DNA of 64,000 nucleotides from Bradyrhizobium sp. BTAi1 (GCF_000015165.1 NC_009485.1:310001-374000); one strand, 5' to 3'; counted from the first letter of the stretch, positions 40,984-49,404 are shown. Made by a program: numbers and translations. Notes: generated by a model not told the origin, from the letters alone.

Positions 40984-41079
40984 ATGTCCCGCGCAGGCGG
41001 GACATCCAGTACGCCGCGGCCTCTCGGCTCACTCTTCGCCGCCTCTGGACTACTGGATCGCCCGGTCGGGCCGGGCGAT
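40984..41079. repeat. Compound palindromic repeat
   Basis: ATGTCCCGC/GCGGGACAT (40984-41005), ATCCAGTA/TACTGGAT (41004-41058) and ATCGCCCGG/CCGGGCGAT (41057-41079) are nested or adjacent, so the element can fold into a large branched structure. The CGGTC..CGGG core recurs at the 3' end of mtaB (63227-63259). Confidence 0.75.
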
Positions 41080-41143
41080 GGCAGCGTGAGTTGCTCGAAG
41101 ATGCTTGAATGACGAGAGAATGCTTGGATCGCCCTCCGAACGC

Positions 41144-41165
41144 AAAAAGCCGGGCAGAGCCCGGC
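41144..41165 (-). terminator. Intrinsic terminator of the minus-strand gene ending at 41193
   Basis: On the minus strand GCCGGGC-TCT-GCCCGGC is followed by five T (complement of 41144-41148). Confidence 0.85.
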
Positions 41166-41192
41166 CTTGGTGATCGGGTGATGCCGCAGCCC

Positions 41193-41561
41193 TCAGTAGG
41201 GGATCGGAATCCGGGTCGGATAGCCGCCGAGATCGGACGGCGCCATCAGCGGTTGGCGATCGATCGGACGGTTGAGGTTCTCGCGGGCGAACGATGGATA
41301 GCCGACGGCCGGCGGGAAGGCATAGTCGCTGAACTTGCGGTCACCCGGCAGCACTTCGGTGCCGCCATCGAGCCAGGAGCGCTTGCTGACATACACGCGG
41401 GTCCGCGGGCCGGACTGATAGGAATAGTTCGGGCCGTTGCCGGAATAGGCCACGGTGGCGCGGCGCTTGGTCGGGGCGGCATCGGCAGACGTGACGGCAA
41501 GACCGGTCGCGGCGATCACCGCCAGGGTCAAGGCCCGGGTTGCGGCAGAAAATTCAATCAT
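41193..41561 (-). CDS. Small secreted protein, unknown function
   Basis: Not recognised. 122 residues with a signal peptide (LTLAVIAATGLAVTSADA) and a Tyr/Pro/Gly-rich mature part (NGPNYSYQSGPRTRVYVSKRSWLDGGTEVLPG) ending in YPTRIPIPY, with no cysteines. GAGG lies before the ATG at 41561; an earlier in-frame start adds 16 charged residues that would spoil the signal peptide. A clean terminator follows. Probably a cell-envelope protein of limited distribution. Confidence 0.75.
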   Translation of the reverse strand: MIEFSAATRALTLAVIAATGLAVTSADAAPTKRRATVAYSGNGPNYSYQSGPRTRVYVSKRSWLDGGTEVLPGDRKFSDYAFPPAVGYPSFARENLNRPIDRQPLMAPSDLGGYPTRIPIPY

Positions 41562-41789
41562 CACGTCCTCTTCCTCGCGCCTCAAGCGGCCGGCGCACGC
41601 CATGCGCATGATTTGGCCCGCACAATATCTGCGTCGGCTGTGGCATCACAAGGTCATTCCGGCGGCCGGCCGCAAGATAAATTCCCGCTGTGGCGGGAAA
41701 GTTGCATCAAAATCCGTCACTTGGCAGCAAGGGCGGCGGCGCCAATGTGGCGCTGTCGCGTGCAGCAACGGGCAGACCCATTCAGACAT

Positions 41790-42638
41790 TCAAAGCGCGC
41801 CGCGCAGCCTCGGATTGGCGGTCGACATCACCCAATCGCCGGCGCTGCCGGCCGTCGCGGGCGCGTCGCAACCGCCGCGCCGCGGCTCGGGTCCGGCGAA
41901 CAATTGGCCCAGCGCGCGGTCCTGTTCAGGTGCGAGCAAGGTCAGCCGGTTGAGCATGCAGCCGACCATCGCGCGCCGCGTCGGCATGGTGACGCCCTGG
42001 CAGGACCAGCCGGAGATCCGCAAGGCCGGCTCGGCGATGGTCTTCAGAAAACCGAGGCAGGCGCGGGGGCCTTCGGACGCGCCGGCCGGCCGGATCAGGC
42101 TGACCGGCCCGAACCGGCTGTCGATCACCCCGGCGGTCTCCAGGTCGGCGGCGCCGCCTTGGCCCATCCGGATTGCGAGATCGGCGCGGGGGTCACGCCG
42201 CGCATCGCGCTCTGGGCCGAATCGATAGACCTCGAGTTCCGCCGCGGGGCGGTCAGCGGGCTCGCCCCAGCGCAGCACGTCCTTGCGGCCGCCCTCGGGA
42301 TGGGTGAGCACCGTATAGGTGGCCGTCTTGTCGGGCTGGTCGGTCAGACGGAGGGAGAATGCCGGCACCGCCCCGTCGGCCAGCGTCCAGCCGGCCCGGC
42401 CGGTGGGCGCGTCGTCGCCGTCGAGATGCTGCCAGCCGGCCACGCCGAGCATGGCGAGCAGCGCCAGAGCCCCCACATAAGCGAACAGGCGCGCCACCGT
42501 GCCGCAGACCTCGTCCGCGAAGCTTTCAAGCCCCTGCAGGACGTATGCGGATCGGGAGGCGGTGGCTGTTCTGGCCGAATCGGAATGCATCAAAGGCGAG
42601 ACATCGTGGTAACGTTGTGTCAGGGACGTTTCTCGCAT
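41790..42638 (-). CDS. Membrane-anchored protein of unknown function
   Basis: I do not recognise this 282-residue protein. One membrane span lies near residues 52-68 (LFAYVGALALLAMLGVAGW), with a basic-to-acidic N-terminal part inside and a periplasmic domain outside. The domain has four cysteines, including RACLGF and SGWSCQGV...VGCMLNRL, that could form disulfides. GWSCQG followed by GCMLNRLTLL looks like a conserved core. Two starts are possible (42638 and the ATG at 42590, MHSDSART), neither with a clear ribosome site. It is divergent from asd, 63 bases away. Confidence 0.7.
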   Translation of the reverse strand: MRETSLTQRYHDVSPLMHSDSARTATASRSAYVLQGLESFADEVCGTVARLFAYVGALALLAMLGVAGWQHLDGDDAPTGRAGWTLADGAVPAFSLRLTDQPDKTATYTVLTHPEGGRKDVLRWGEPADRPAAELEVYRFGPERDARRDPRADLAIRMGQGGAADLETAGVIDSRFGPVSLIRPAGASEGPRACLGFLKTIAEPALRISGWSCQGVTMPTRRAMVGCMLNRLTLLAPEQDRALGQLFAGPEPRRGGCDAPATAGSAGDWVMSTANPRLRGAL

Positions 42639-42701
42639 AGAAGCGCTGCCGCTTCCGTTTCCGCTGATATGCGCGGTCGGCCATTTTTCTTCGGAGAGTG
42701 A

Positions 42702-43739
42702 ATGATGGGTTACAAAGTCGCAGTGGTCGGCGCGACCGGCAATGTCGGACGGGAAATGCTCAATATTCTGGATGAGCGCAAATTCCCCGCGGACGAGGTC
42801 GTGGCGCTCGCCTCACGCCGCAGCGTCGGCGTCGAAGTGTCCTATGGCGACCGCACGCTGAAGGTCAAAGCGCTCGAGCACTACGATTTTGCCGATGTCG
42901 ACATCTGCCTGATGTCCGCCGGTGGCACGGTCTCGAAGGAGTGGTCGCCGAAGATCGGCGCCGCCGGTGCGGTCGTGATCGACAATTCGTCGGCCTGGCG
43001 CATGGATCCCGACGTGCCGCTGATCGTGCCCGAGGTCAATGCCGATGCCGCCGCGGGCTTCACCAAGAAGCATATCATCGCCAATCCGAACTGCTCGACC
43101 GCGCAGCTCGTCGTCGCGCTGAAGCCGCTGCATGACAAGGCCCACATCAAGCGCGTCGTGGTGTCTACCTATCAATCGGTCTCGGGCGCCGGCAAGGACG
43201 CGATGGACGAGCTGTTCTCGCAGACCAAGGCCGTCTACACCAATGACGAGCTGGTCAACAAGAAATTCCCCAAGCGCATCGCCTTCAACGTCATCCCGCA
43301 CATCGACGTCTTCATGGAAGACGGCTTCACCAAGGAAGAGTGGAAGATGATGGCGGAGACCAAGAAGATCCTGGATCCGAAGATCAAGCTGACCGCGACC
43401 TGCGTGCGCGTGCCGGTGTTCGTCGGCCACTCCGAGGCGGTCAACGTCGAGTTCGAGCAGCCGATCACCGCGGATGAAGCGCGCGAGATTCTCCGCCGTG
43501 CGCCGGGCTGCCTGGTCATCGACAAGCAGGAGCCCGGCGGCTACGCGACGCCCTATGAGGCCGCTGGCGAGGACGCGACCTATATCAGCCGCATCCGCGA
43601 GGACGCGACGGTCGAGAACGGCCTCGCCTTCTGGTGCGTGTCGGACAATCTGCGCAAGGGCGCGGCCCTCAACGCCATCCAGATCGCGGAAGTCCTCATC
43701 AATCGCAAGTTGATCACGGCCAAGAAGAAGGCCGCCTGA
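42702..43739 (+). CDS. asd: Aspartate-semialdehyde dehydrogenase
   Basis: The 345-residue enzyme reduces aspartyl phosphate to aspartate semialdehyde, the branch point to lysine, threonine and methionine and to diaminopimelate. It has the NADP loop VAVVGATGNVGREML (6-20), Cys131 in ANPNCSTAQL, the active-site cysteine, QSVSGAGKDAMDEL, and the C-terminal VFVGHSEAVNVEFEQPI with the catalytic His. GGAGAG precedes the tandem ATGATG. Its product feeds dapF, which lies 18 kb away, but there is no physical operon. The carrier-like UPF0114 gene follows by 42 bases. Confidence 0.97.
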   Translation: MMGYKVAVVGATGNVGREMLNILDERKFPADEVVALASRRSVGVEVSYGDRTLKVKALEHYDFADVDICLMSAGGTVSKEWSPKIGAAGAVVIDNSSAWRMDPDVPLIVPEVNADAAAGFTKKHIIANPNCSTAQLVVALKPLHDKAHIKRVVVSTYQSVSGAGKDAMDELFSQTKAVYTNDELVNKKFPKRIAFNVIPHIDVFMEDGFTKEEWKMMAETKKILDPKIKLTATCVRVPVFVGHSEAVNVEFEQPITADEAREILRRAPGCLVIDKQEPGGYATPYEAAGEDATYISRIREDATVENGLAFWCVSDNLRKGAALNAIQIAEVLINRKLITAKKKAA

Positions 43740-43781
43740 GCGAGGATTTCAGCACGCAGCGGCTTCGGGGTGGGATCGAAC

Positions 43782-44348
43782 GTGGCTGAAAAAACAACGA
43801 CCGAGCCGACGCGGGTGCAGGCGCCCGTGTCCGGCCAGCATGCGCCGTCGAAGCTGGAGCGCGGGCTCGAGGGCTTCCTGTTCAAGAGCCGCTGGTTGAT
43901 GGCGCCCTTCTATGTCGGGCTGATCGTCAGCCTCGCCGTGCTCCTGTTCAAATTCGTGCTGCTGCTGTGGGAGAATGTCGTGCATCTTCCCACCGCCAAG
44001 GAGAGCGACATCATCCTCGGCGTGCTCAGCCTGATCGATGTCTGCCTGACCGGCAATCTGGTGCTGATCGTGGTGTTCTCAGGCTATGAGAACTTCGTCT
44101 CGCGCATCGATCCCGGCGGCCATCCGGACTGGCCGGAATGGATGACCAAGGTCGACTTCGCCGGCCTGAAGCAGAAGCTGCTCGCCTCGATCGTCGCGAT
44201 CTCGGCGATCCAGCTGCTCAAGGCGTTCATGAATCTCGACGCGGGCTACGACTCGGTCAAGCTCGCCTGGCTGGTCGGCGTGCACATGACCTTCGTCGTC
44301 TCGACCGTGATGCTGGCGCTGTCGGATCGCTGGAGCGGCGGGCACTGA
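43782..44348 (+). CDS. UPF0114 / YqhA-family membrane protein
   Basis: The protein (188 residues from the GTG at 43782) has three or four membrane spans: FLFKSRWLMAPFYVGLIVSLAVLLFKFVLLL, SLIDVCLTGNLVLIVVFSGYENFVS and LASIVAISAIQLLKAFM, then LVGVHMTFVVSTVMLALSDR. The run SLIDVCLTGNLVLIVVFSGYENFVS is the core signature of the YqhA family. Function is not established. A GTG at 43770 would add four residues. It lies 42 bases after asd and may be cotranscribed. Confidence 0.88.
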   Translation: MAEKTTTEPTRVQAPVSGQHAPSKLERGLEGFLFKSRWLMAPFYVGLIVSLAVLLFKFVLLLWENVVHLPTAKESDIILGVLSLIDVCLTGNLVLIVVFSGYENFVSRIDPGGHPDWPEWMTKVDFAGLKQKLLASIVAISAIQLLKAFMNLDAGYDSVKLAWLVGVHMTFVVSTVMLALSDRWSGGH

Positions 44349-44351
44349 CGC

Positions 44352-44432
44352 GGGGCGAATAGGGAGTAGCGAATGGCGAAGAGGGCAGACGAACTACTCG
44401 CCACGCCCAATTCGCTATTCGCCACTTCGCGC
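44352..44432. repeat. Palindromic repeat, GAGTAGCGAATAG family (copy 2, degenerate)
   Basis: GGCGAATAG (44354-44362) pairs with CTATTCGCC (44415-44423), and GAGTAG (44364-44369) with CTACTC (44394-44399). The wording matches the copy at 8211-8290. The right arm contains the stop codon of the carbonic anhydrase gene. Confidence 0.75.
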
Positions 44433-45059
44433 GCTCTTGAATTCCTTGGTGGCCGTGTCGAGTACGAACAGCGATCCCTCGGCGACACCGAAATAGGCGC
44501 CGTGCAGCTGGAGGTCACCGGCCTCGACGCGGCTGCGCACGAACGGAAAGGTCATCAGGTTCTCGAGGCTGCGGAACACCGCGGCCTTCTCGATCCTTGT
44601 CACGAAATCCTGGAAGGACTCGTGGTTGCGCTGCTCGACCACCTCGCCCGGCTTGATGAACATCGACATCCAGCGGCCGATGAAATCGCCAGGCGACAGC
44701 GGCGCCGCCTTGTCGACGAAGGCGCGGATGCCGCCGCATTGGGCATGGCCGAGGATGACGATGTGCTTCACCTTGAGCACGGTGACGGCATATTCCAGCG
44801 CCGCCGACACGCCATGGGCATTGGCATCAGGCTGATAGATCGGCACCAGATTGGCGATGTTCCGGAGCACGAACAATTCCCCCGGACCGACGTCGAAGAT
44901 CACCTCCGGCGAGACGCGGGAATCGCAGCAGCCGATCACCATCACGTCGGGCGACTGGCCGCGCTCGGACAGCTCCAGATAGCGGCTCTGTTCGGTGGGC
45001 AGGCGTTGGGTGGTGAAGGCGCGATAGCCGTCGAGCAGGCGTTGCGGAAACGAGACCAT
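44415..45059 (-). CDS. Beta-class carbonic anhydrase
   Basis: The 214-residue enzyme interconverts CO2 and bicarbonate. Zinc ligands and the Asp-Arg dyad are visible: VMVIGCCDSRVSPEVIF (Cys45, Asp46, Arg48) and VILGHAQCGGIRAF (His and Cys). GELFVLRNIANLVP is the third family signature. The C-terminal residues SARSGE and the TAG stop fall inside a palindromic repeat, so the original end has probably been altered. Convergent with the UPF0114 gene. Divergent from the CoA-ester lyase. Confidence 0.95.
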   Translation of the reverse strand: MVSFPQRLLDGYRAFTTQRLPTEQSRYLELSERGQSPDVMVIGCCDSRVSPEVIFDVGPGELFVLRNIANLVPIYQPDANAHGVSAALEYAVTVLKVKHIVILGHAQCGGIRAFVDKAAPLSPGDFIGRWMSMFIKPGEVVEQRNHESFQDFVTRIEKAAVFRSLENLMTFPFVRSRVEAGDLQLHGAYFGVAEGSLFVLDTATKEFKSARSGE

Positions 45060-45159
45060 GGACCATGCCTAAACACATGCGGCTGACGGGAACAAGCCTT
45101 TCGGGGCGGCCGCCGAAATGGTATCGCGGGCCGCTTCGATAAACCAAGGGAAACGCCGA

Positions 45160-46038
45160 ATGATCCGCCCGCGCCGCAGTCTTCTCTTCATGCCCGGCTC
45201 CAATGCACGCGCGCTGGAGAAGGGCCGGAACCTGCCGGCCGACGGGCTGATCCTGGATCTCGAGGATTCCGTGGCGCCCGATGCCAAGGCCGCCGCGCGC
45301 GAGCAGATCGCCAAGGCGGTTGCCGCCGACGGTTACGGCAAGCGGGAACTGCTGATCCGCATCAACAGCCTGGACACGGCGTGGTGGGCTGACGACGTCG
45401 CGATGGCCGGCCAGGCCGCGACCGACGGCATCCTGGTTCCCAAGGTCTCGACGGTGGAGGATCTGCGCCTGGTGAGCGACCGCCTGGCCGAGGTCGGCGC
45501 CGATCCGGCGTTGAAGGTGTGGGCGATGATCGAGACCGCGCGGGCCGTGCTCGATGCCGATCGCCTCGCGGCGACGGTGCACGAGGCGGGCTCGCGGCTG
45601 GCGGGCTTCGTGTTCGGCCCGAACGACATCTCGCGCGAGACCCGCATCCGCATGCTGCCGGGTCGCGCGACGATGCTGCCGATGATCAGCCACTGCATCC
45701 TGGCGACGCGCGCCCATGGGCTGGAGATTCTGGACGGGCCCTACAGCGATTTCGCCAATACTGACGGCTTCGCGCAGGAATGCATCCAGGCCCGCGACCT
45801 CGGCTTCGACGGTAAGACGCTGATTCATCCCGGCCAGATCGATGCCTGCAACGCCATCTTCACGCCGCCGGCCGAGGAGGTCGCGGCCGCGCGCAGGATC
45901 ATCGCCGCCTTCGAATTGCCGGAAAACGCGTCGCGCGGAGCGATTCAGATCGATGGCCGCATGGTCGAGCGGCTGCATGCCGACATGGCGCGACGGACGA
46001 TCGCGATCGCGGATGCGATCGCCGCGGTGGGGAAGTAG
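45160..46038 (+). CDS. HpcH/HpaI aldolase / citrate-lyase beta-like CoA-ester lyase
   Basis: The 292-residue protein is of the CitE-like family. RRSLLFMPGSNARALEKGRNLPADGLILDLEDSVAPDAK opens the TIM barrel and carries the acidic metal ligands; LLIRINSLDTAWWADDV, VWAMIETARAVLDADR (catalytic Glu) and GPYSDFANTDGFAQE follow, with KTLIHPGQIDACNAIFTP at the end. Members cleave malyl-CoA, citramalyl-CoA or similar; the pathway cannot be fixed here. AAGGGA precedes the ATG at 45160. Convergent with the cytochrome c gene, three bases away. Confidence 0.9.
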   Translation: MIRPRRSLLFMPGSNARALEKGRNLPADGLILDLEDSVAPDAKAAAREQIAKAVAADGYGKRELLIRINSLDTAWWADDVAMAGQAATDGILVPKVSTVEDLRLVSDRLAEVGADPALKVWAMIETARAVLDADRLAATVHEAGSRLAGFVFGPNDISRETRIRMLPGRATMLPMISHCILATRAHGLEILDGPYSDFANTDGFAQECIQARDLGFDGKTLIHPGQIDACNAIFTPPAEEVAAARRIIAAFELPENASRGAIQIDGRMVERLHADMARRTIAIADAIAAVGK

Positions 46039-46041
46039 TTC

Positions 46042-46413
46042 TCAGATGTGCTTCAGGCTGAGGATGTAGTTGACGAGGTCGCCGCGCTGCTCGGCCGTCA
46101 GGACGACGTTGGGCATCGTCGGGTGACTGCTCTGCAGGAACACTTTCAGCGCCAGCTCCGTGGTCGACGGCATGTTGGCGACGGCGACGAAATCAGGCGC
46201 CGTCGTGGTCTGGGCCCGGGATCCCCCGGCGTCGATGGCGTGGCAGGAGCTGCACCACGCTTCCGCCAGCTTGCGGCCGGCCTGAACGCTTTCGGTGGCC
46301 GGCGTGACGCCGCCGGCATTGTGCAGCCGGATCAGCAGCATCGCGCCGAGCGCGAGCAGGATCGCGGCGCCGACATGGAGCCAGGTGTTGCGGTGCAGCT
46401 TTGGCAGGCTCAT
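46042..46413 (-). CDS. Small membrane-anchored monoheme cytochrome c
   Basis: The 123-residue product has an N-terminal span (VGAAILLALGAMLLIRL) and one heme motif, CSSCH (about 54-58), with a likely Met ligand in HPTMPNVVL and the closing helix EQRGDLVNYILSLK. The span may stay uncleaved and anchor the protein. It would carry electrons in the periplasm. It begins 39 bases after the stop of the DUF6455 gene on the same strand, so the two probably share a message. Confidence 0.9.
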   Translation of the reverse strand: MSLPKLHRNTWLHVGAAILLALGAMLLIRLHNAGGVTPATESVQAGRKLAEAWCSSCHAIDAGGSRAQTTTAPDFVAVANMPSTTELALKVFLQSSHPTMPNVVLTAEQRGDLVNYILSLKHI

Positions 46414-46452
46414 CGCGTTGCTCCGCTCTCGGGGACGTGAGGTGAGACGCCG

Positions 46453-46869
46453 TCAGTGCTTCGCGGCGGCGGCGCCCAGGCGGTCGATGGTCGGTGCGTT
46501 GAGACAATAGTCCTCGTAATGCGCGGCGGATGTGCCCGCCGCCAGATCGCGATGGCAGCGCGGCTTGTCCTTGCACATGGCGCAAACCCGCTCCATGTCG
46601 CGCAACACCAGCGGCTCGGCGCGGCCGAGCGCGGCCTCGTCGATGCCGAGCGCCTTGAGCATTTGCGGCAGCTCGTCGGCGGCGTGCTCGCCGTGCCGGA
46701 CCAATTCGTCGAGATCCGCCGGCGTGACCTGCAGGTCCATCGCGATGCGCTCGAAATCGTCGCGATCGAGCTGCCTCAGCTCGCTGAGCTCGCGCCGATG
46801 CCGGAGCCATTGCGCGAACGTGTCGATCAGGAATTGGACGCGTGGATAGGGCTTCGCTTGGGCGGTCAT
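46453..46869 (-). CDS. DUF6455-like protein with a Cys-rich C-terminus
   Basis: The 138-residue protein has a helical N-terminal half (LRQLDRDDFERIAMDLQVTPADLDELVRHGEHAADELPQMLKALGIDEAALG) and a C-terminal cysteine set: CAMC, CHRD, then YCLN. Spacing C-x2-C, then two more Cys, suggests a metal or Fe-S site. The pattern matches what I recall for DUF6455, whose function is unknown. GGAG lies seven bases before the ATG at 46869. Tight linkage to a cytochrome c gene suggests a redox-related role (inference). Confidence 0.75.
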   Translation of the reverse strand: MTAQAKPYPRVQFLIDTFAQWLRHRRELSELRQLDRDDFERIAMDLQVTPADLDELVRHGEHAADELPQMLKALGIDEAALGRAEPLVLRDMERVCAMCKDKPRCHRDLAAGTSAAHYEDYCLNAPTIDRLGAAAAKH

Positions 46870-46979
46870 GGCTCGTCTCCGATGATGGCTGCAATCAATC
46901 ACCGGGCCGGCGAACCGACGTTGCGTTAGATCAAGCAGGGGGGCGGCCGTGCGGACCGCGCAGGGAGCAGGCGGAGGGC

Positions 46980-47801
46980 TCAGGCGCCGAAGCGGTCGGC
47001 CGCCCAGCCGTACAGGCTGCCGGGCAGCGGGGCTTCGCCGCCGCGGCCCTTGGGCGAGATGTGCAGCCCGATGATGGCCGGGTCGCCGATCAGCCCGGCG
47101 AAGTCGGACGGATCGAAGAACGCCTTGGGCTCGGCATGCACCGCATAGAAGCTGCGCTTCGGCAGCGCATGGCGGAGCAAGCCGTGGCGGCGGGCCAGCG
47201 CGGTCAGCGCCGCCGGGCCGAAAATGGCGACGCGGATGTCCGACAGGCGGTTCGAGACGCCGCGCAGCCGCCGGAGCGCAAAGGTCAGCCGGTGACGCAG
47301 CGACAGCCAGTTCGGCGTCAGCTCCTCCTGCGCCATCAGCGCGTCGAATTCGGCGACGATCGGATCGTTCGGCGGCAGATAGAGCACCGAGTTGCCGAGC
47401 TGCCGCGGCCGTTCCCAGGCGAAATAAGGCTTGGCCGGATCGATCTCGACCGGGCGCAGCAGCAGCACGTCGGCGTCGAGCCAGAGTCCGGCGCCTTGCG
47501 CCATCAGCCGCATGCGGAAGAAGTCGCTGAACTGCAAGGTGGTCCAGTCGCGCCAGCTGCCGTCGGGCTGCGGCGGCCTGAGACGTTCGGAGAACGCATA
47601 AGGCAGGATCGCCTCGGCCTCGGCGTTACCGACGCCATCGGGCAGCCCGGGCAGCGGGTCGAAGCTGTAGACCGTGACCTTGTGACCGGCGGCGAGCTGC
47701 GAGCGCAGGCAGGTCTGGCGCAGCCGGTCGAGCGGTCCGCGCCAGAAGGTGACGACCTCGGGCAATACACGCGTCAAATGAGGACCGCTCTCGTGAACCA
47801 C
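46980..47801 (-). CDS. GT32-like glycosyltransferase with a DxD motif
   Basis: The 273-residue protein begins VTFWRGPLDRLRQTCLRSQLAAGHKVTVYSFD, a glycosyltransferase-like fold start. GAGLWLDADVLLLRPVE (about 103-119) has the DxD motif that binds metal and the sugar nucleotide. The rest resembles capsular and mannosyl transferases of the GT32 type. No signal peptide, so a cytoplasmic enzyme acting on polysaccharide or lipid-linked sugar. The GTG at 47801 has no clear ribosome site, and an internal start is possible. It follows leuD and its terminator. It could build the acceptor of the sulfotransferase, but they are 20 kb apart and nothing links them directly. Confidence 0.78.
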   Translation of the reverse strand: MVHESGPHLTRVLPEVVTFWRGPLDRLRQTCLRSQLAAGHKVTVYSFDPLPGLPDGVGNAEAEAILPYAFSERLRPPQPDGSWRDWTTLQFSDFFRMRLMAQGAGLWLDADVLLLRPVEIDPAKPYFAWERPRQLGNSVLYLPPNDPIVAEFDALMAQEELTPNWLSLRHRLTFALRRLRGVSNRLSDIRVAIFGPAALTALARRHGLLRHALPKRSFYAVHAEPKAFFDPSDFAGLIGDPAIIGLHISPKGRGGEAPLPGSLYGWAADRFGA

Positions 47802-47804
47802 GCT

Positions 47805-47834
47805 CGAAACAAAGCCCCGGACAAGGTCCGGGGC
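47805..47834 (-). terminator. Intrinsic terminator of leuD
   Basis: On the minus strand GCCCCGGAC-CTT-GTCCGGGGC, a perfect 9-bp stem, is followed by TTTGTTTCG. Confidence 0.85.
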
Positions 47835-47862
47835 CTGTGAACTCTGGTGCTGAGCCCCGTGA

Positions 47863-48465
47863 TCAGGCCCAGGCGCGCTCCGCCAGCTTGGCCTCGTAGC
47901 TGTCGATCGAGGCCTTCTTCTCCAGCGTCAGCCCGATATCGTCGAGCCCGTTGAGCAGGCAGTGCTTGCGGAACGGGTCAATGTCGAATTTCACCGTGCC
48001 GCCGTCGGGGCCGCGGATTTCCTGGCTCGCAAGGTCGACCGTCAGGGTCGCATTGGCGCCGCGCTCGGCGTCGTCGAACAGCTTGTCGAGATCGGCCTGC
48101 GAGACGCGGATCGGCAAGATTCCGTTCTTGAAGCAGTTATTGTAGAAAATGTCGCCGAACGAGGTCGAGATCACGCAGCGGATGCCGAAGTCCAGGAGCG
48201 CCCAGGGGGCGTGCTCGCGGCTCGAGCCGCAGCCGAAATTGTCGCCGGCGACGAGGATCTTGGCGTTGCGATAGGCCGGCTGGTTGAGGACGAAATCAGG
48301 GTTCTCGCTGCCGTCGTCCTTGTAGCGCTGCTCCGAGAACAGGCCCTTGCCGAGACCGGTGCGCTTGATGGTCTTGAGGTACTGCTTGGGGATGATCATG
48401 TCGGTGTCGACATTGATGATCTTCAGCGGCGCAGCGACGCCTTCCAGCGTGGTGAACTTGTCCAT
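47863..48465 (-). CDS. leuD: 3-isopropylmalate dehydratase small subunit
   Basis: The 200-residue small subunit supplies the swivelling domain of isopropylmalate isomerase. It has [26 protein letters not shown] at the start and the substrate motif [16 protein letters not shown], then [10 protein letters not shown]. The ATG at 48465 (MDKFTTLEG) is preferred; a GTG three codons upstream is possible. The larger subunit LeuC is about 4 kb away on the same strand, not adjacent, so co-expression needs separate control. Confidence 0.97.
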
Positions 48466-48558
48466 CGGGGGCACCTTCGAGAATATCGTTCAGGCTGCTG
48501 TTTAGCCCGATTGCCGAGGCGGATAAAGTCAAAATCCCCGGAGAGTCGGCCGCGATCG

Positions 48559-48957
48559 TCAGTCGACGGAGGCCTCGATCGCGGCCATGTCGTCGTCGGA
48601 CATTCCGAAATGGTGGCCGATCTCGTGGATCAGGACATGGCGGACGATGTGGCCGAGGCTTTCGTCGTGCTCGGCCCAGTAATCGAGGATCGGGCGCCGA
48701 TAGAGCCAGATCATGTTGGGCAGGCGTGGCAGGTCGTCATTGCTGCGGAACGGCACCCCGGTGCCCTGGAACAGGCCGAGCAGGTCGAATTCGCTCTCGG
48801 CGTCCAACTGGTCGAGCACCTCCTCGGTCGGGAAGTCGTCGACCCGGATGATGACGCCTTCGCACATGGTGCGGAAATGCTCGGGCAGGCGCTCGAACAT
48901 CTCATGCGCCATGACTTCCATGTCGGCGAGCGAGGGAGCTTTCAAATCTGTCCACAT
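48559..48957 (-). CDS. Zincin-like metallopeptidase-family protein
   Basis: The 132-residue protein carries VRHVLIHEIGHHFGMSDDDM near its C-terminus, an HExxH zinc-binding site with a third ligand candidate downstream. The N-terminal half holds FPTEEVLDQLD, FDLLGLFQGTG and LPNMIWLYRRPI, the order I recall for the small bacterial 'zincin 1' (DUF1025) family. It is cytoplasmic. Whether these proteins are active peptidases is unclear. Upstream of leuD on the same strand with a gap of about 90 bases. Confidence 0.9.
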   Translation of the reverse strand: MWTDLKAPSLADMEVMAHEMFERLPEHFRTMCEGVIIRVDDFPTEEVLDQLDAESEFDLLGLFQGTGVPFRSNDDLPRLPNMIWLYRRPILDYWAEHDESLGHIVRHVLIHEIGHHFGMSDDDMAAIEASVD

Positions 48958-49080
48958 CGCCGCCTTCTAGCCCGGCTTTGATCATGATGCATCCTGGTTT
49001 ATGTCCTCAGGCGCGGTGGCCGTTGACGCGAGGGGTGAAAACGGCGACCGTCGTGCCGCACGATTTGGGTAGGGGGATGC

Positions 49081-49404
49081 ATGAGCCGGATGTCGATGAT
49101 GCTCGCTGGAACAGCGCTCGCAGCGGCGTTCCTGATCTCGATCCCGGCCCGGGCGGAGCAGCCGACCGGTGCGCAGTTGCGCTCCATCCCGAGCGGCGCG
49201 AGCACGGATGTTTCGGCGCAGCGCCGTCCGCGGCGGGTTCCGATCTATCCCCGCTATGAGGGGCATTGGGAGCCGGACGTGGTGCCGCGCTATAATCCGG
49301 GGCCGAATGCGGTCAGGGTGTGCGACGCGACCTATGTCCAAGAGAATCGGCCGAGCGGGACCGTCATCGTCCCCCATATGAGCTGCACATGGCGGCGAGG
49401 CTGA
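49081..49404 (+). CDS. Small secreted protein, unknown function
   Basis: Not recognised. 107 residues: a signal peptide (MMLAGTALAAAFLISIPARA) and a mature part rich in Arg, Pro and Tyr (RRPRRVPIYPRYEGHWEPDVVPRYNPGP), with two cysteines (VCDATY and HMSCTW) that could form a disulfide. AGGGGG precedes the ATG. It heads a run of small secreted proteins between 49 and 51.6 kb. Confidence 0.7.
   Translation: MSRMSMMLAGTALAAAFLISIPARAEQPTGAQLRSIPSGASTDVSAQRRPRRVPIYPRYEGHWEPDVVPRYNPGPNAVRVCDATYVQENRPSGTVIVPHMSCTWRRG

Larger units (their letters stand above)
40156..41143. other. About 1 kb without a supportable gene, rich in inverted repeats
   Basis: Open frames exist on both strands (for example plus 40381-40932 and minus 40421-40789), but none has a signal, domain or ribosome site that persuades me. 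Visible structures are CCTCCCC/GGGGAGG (40210-40227) and CGCATCTGC/GCAGATGCG (40241-40273) after leuB, and a three-part palindrome at 40984-41079. From memory such stretches recur, with similar wording, in intergenic DNA of Bradyrhizobium, which suggests a dispersed non-coding repeat region or a decayed element. Confidence 0.5.
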
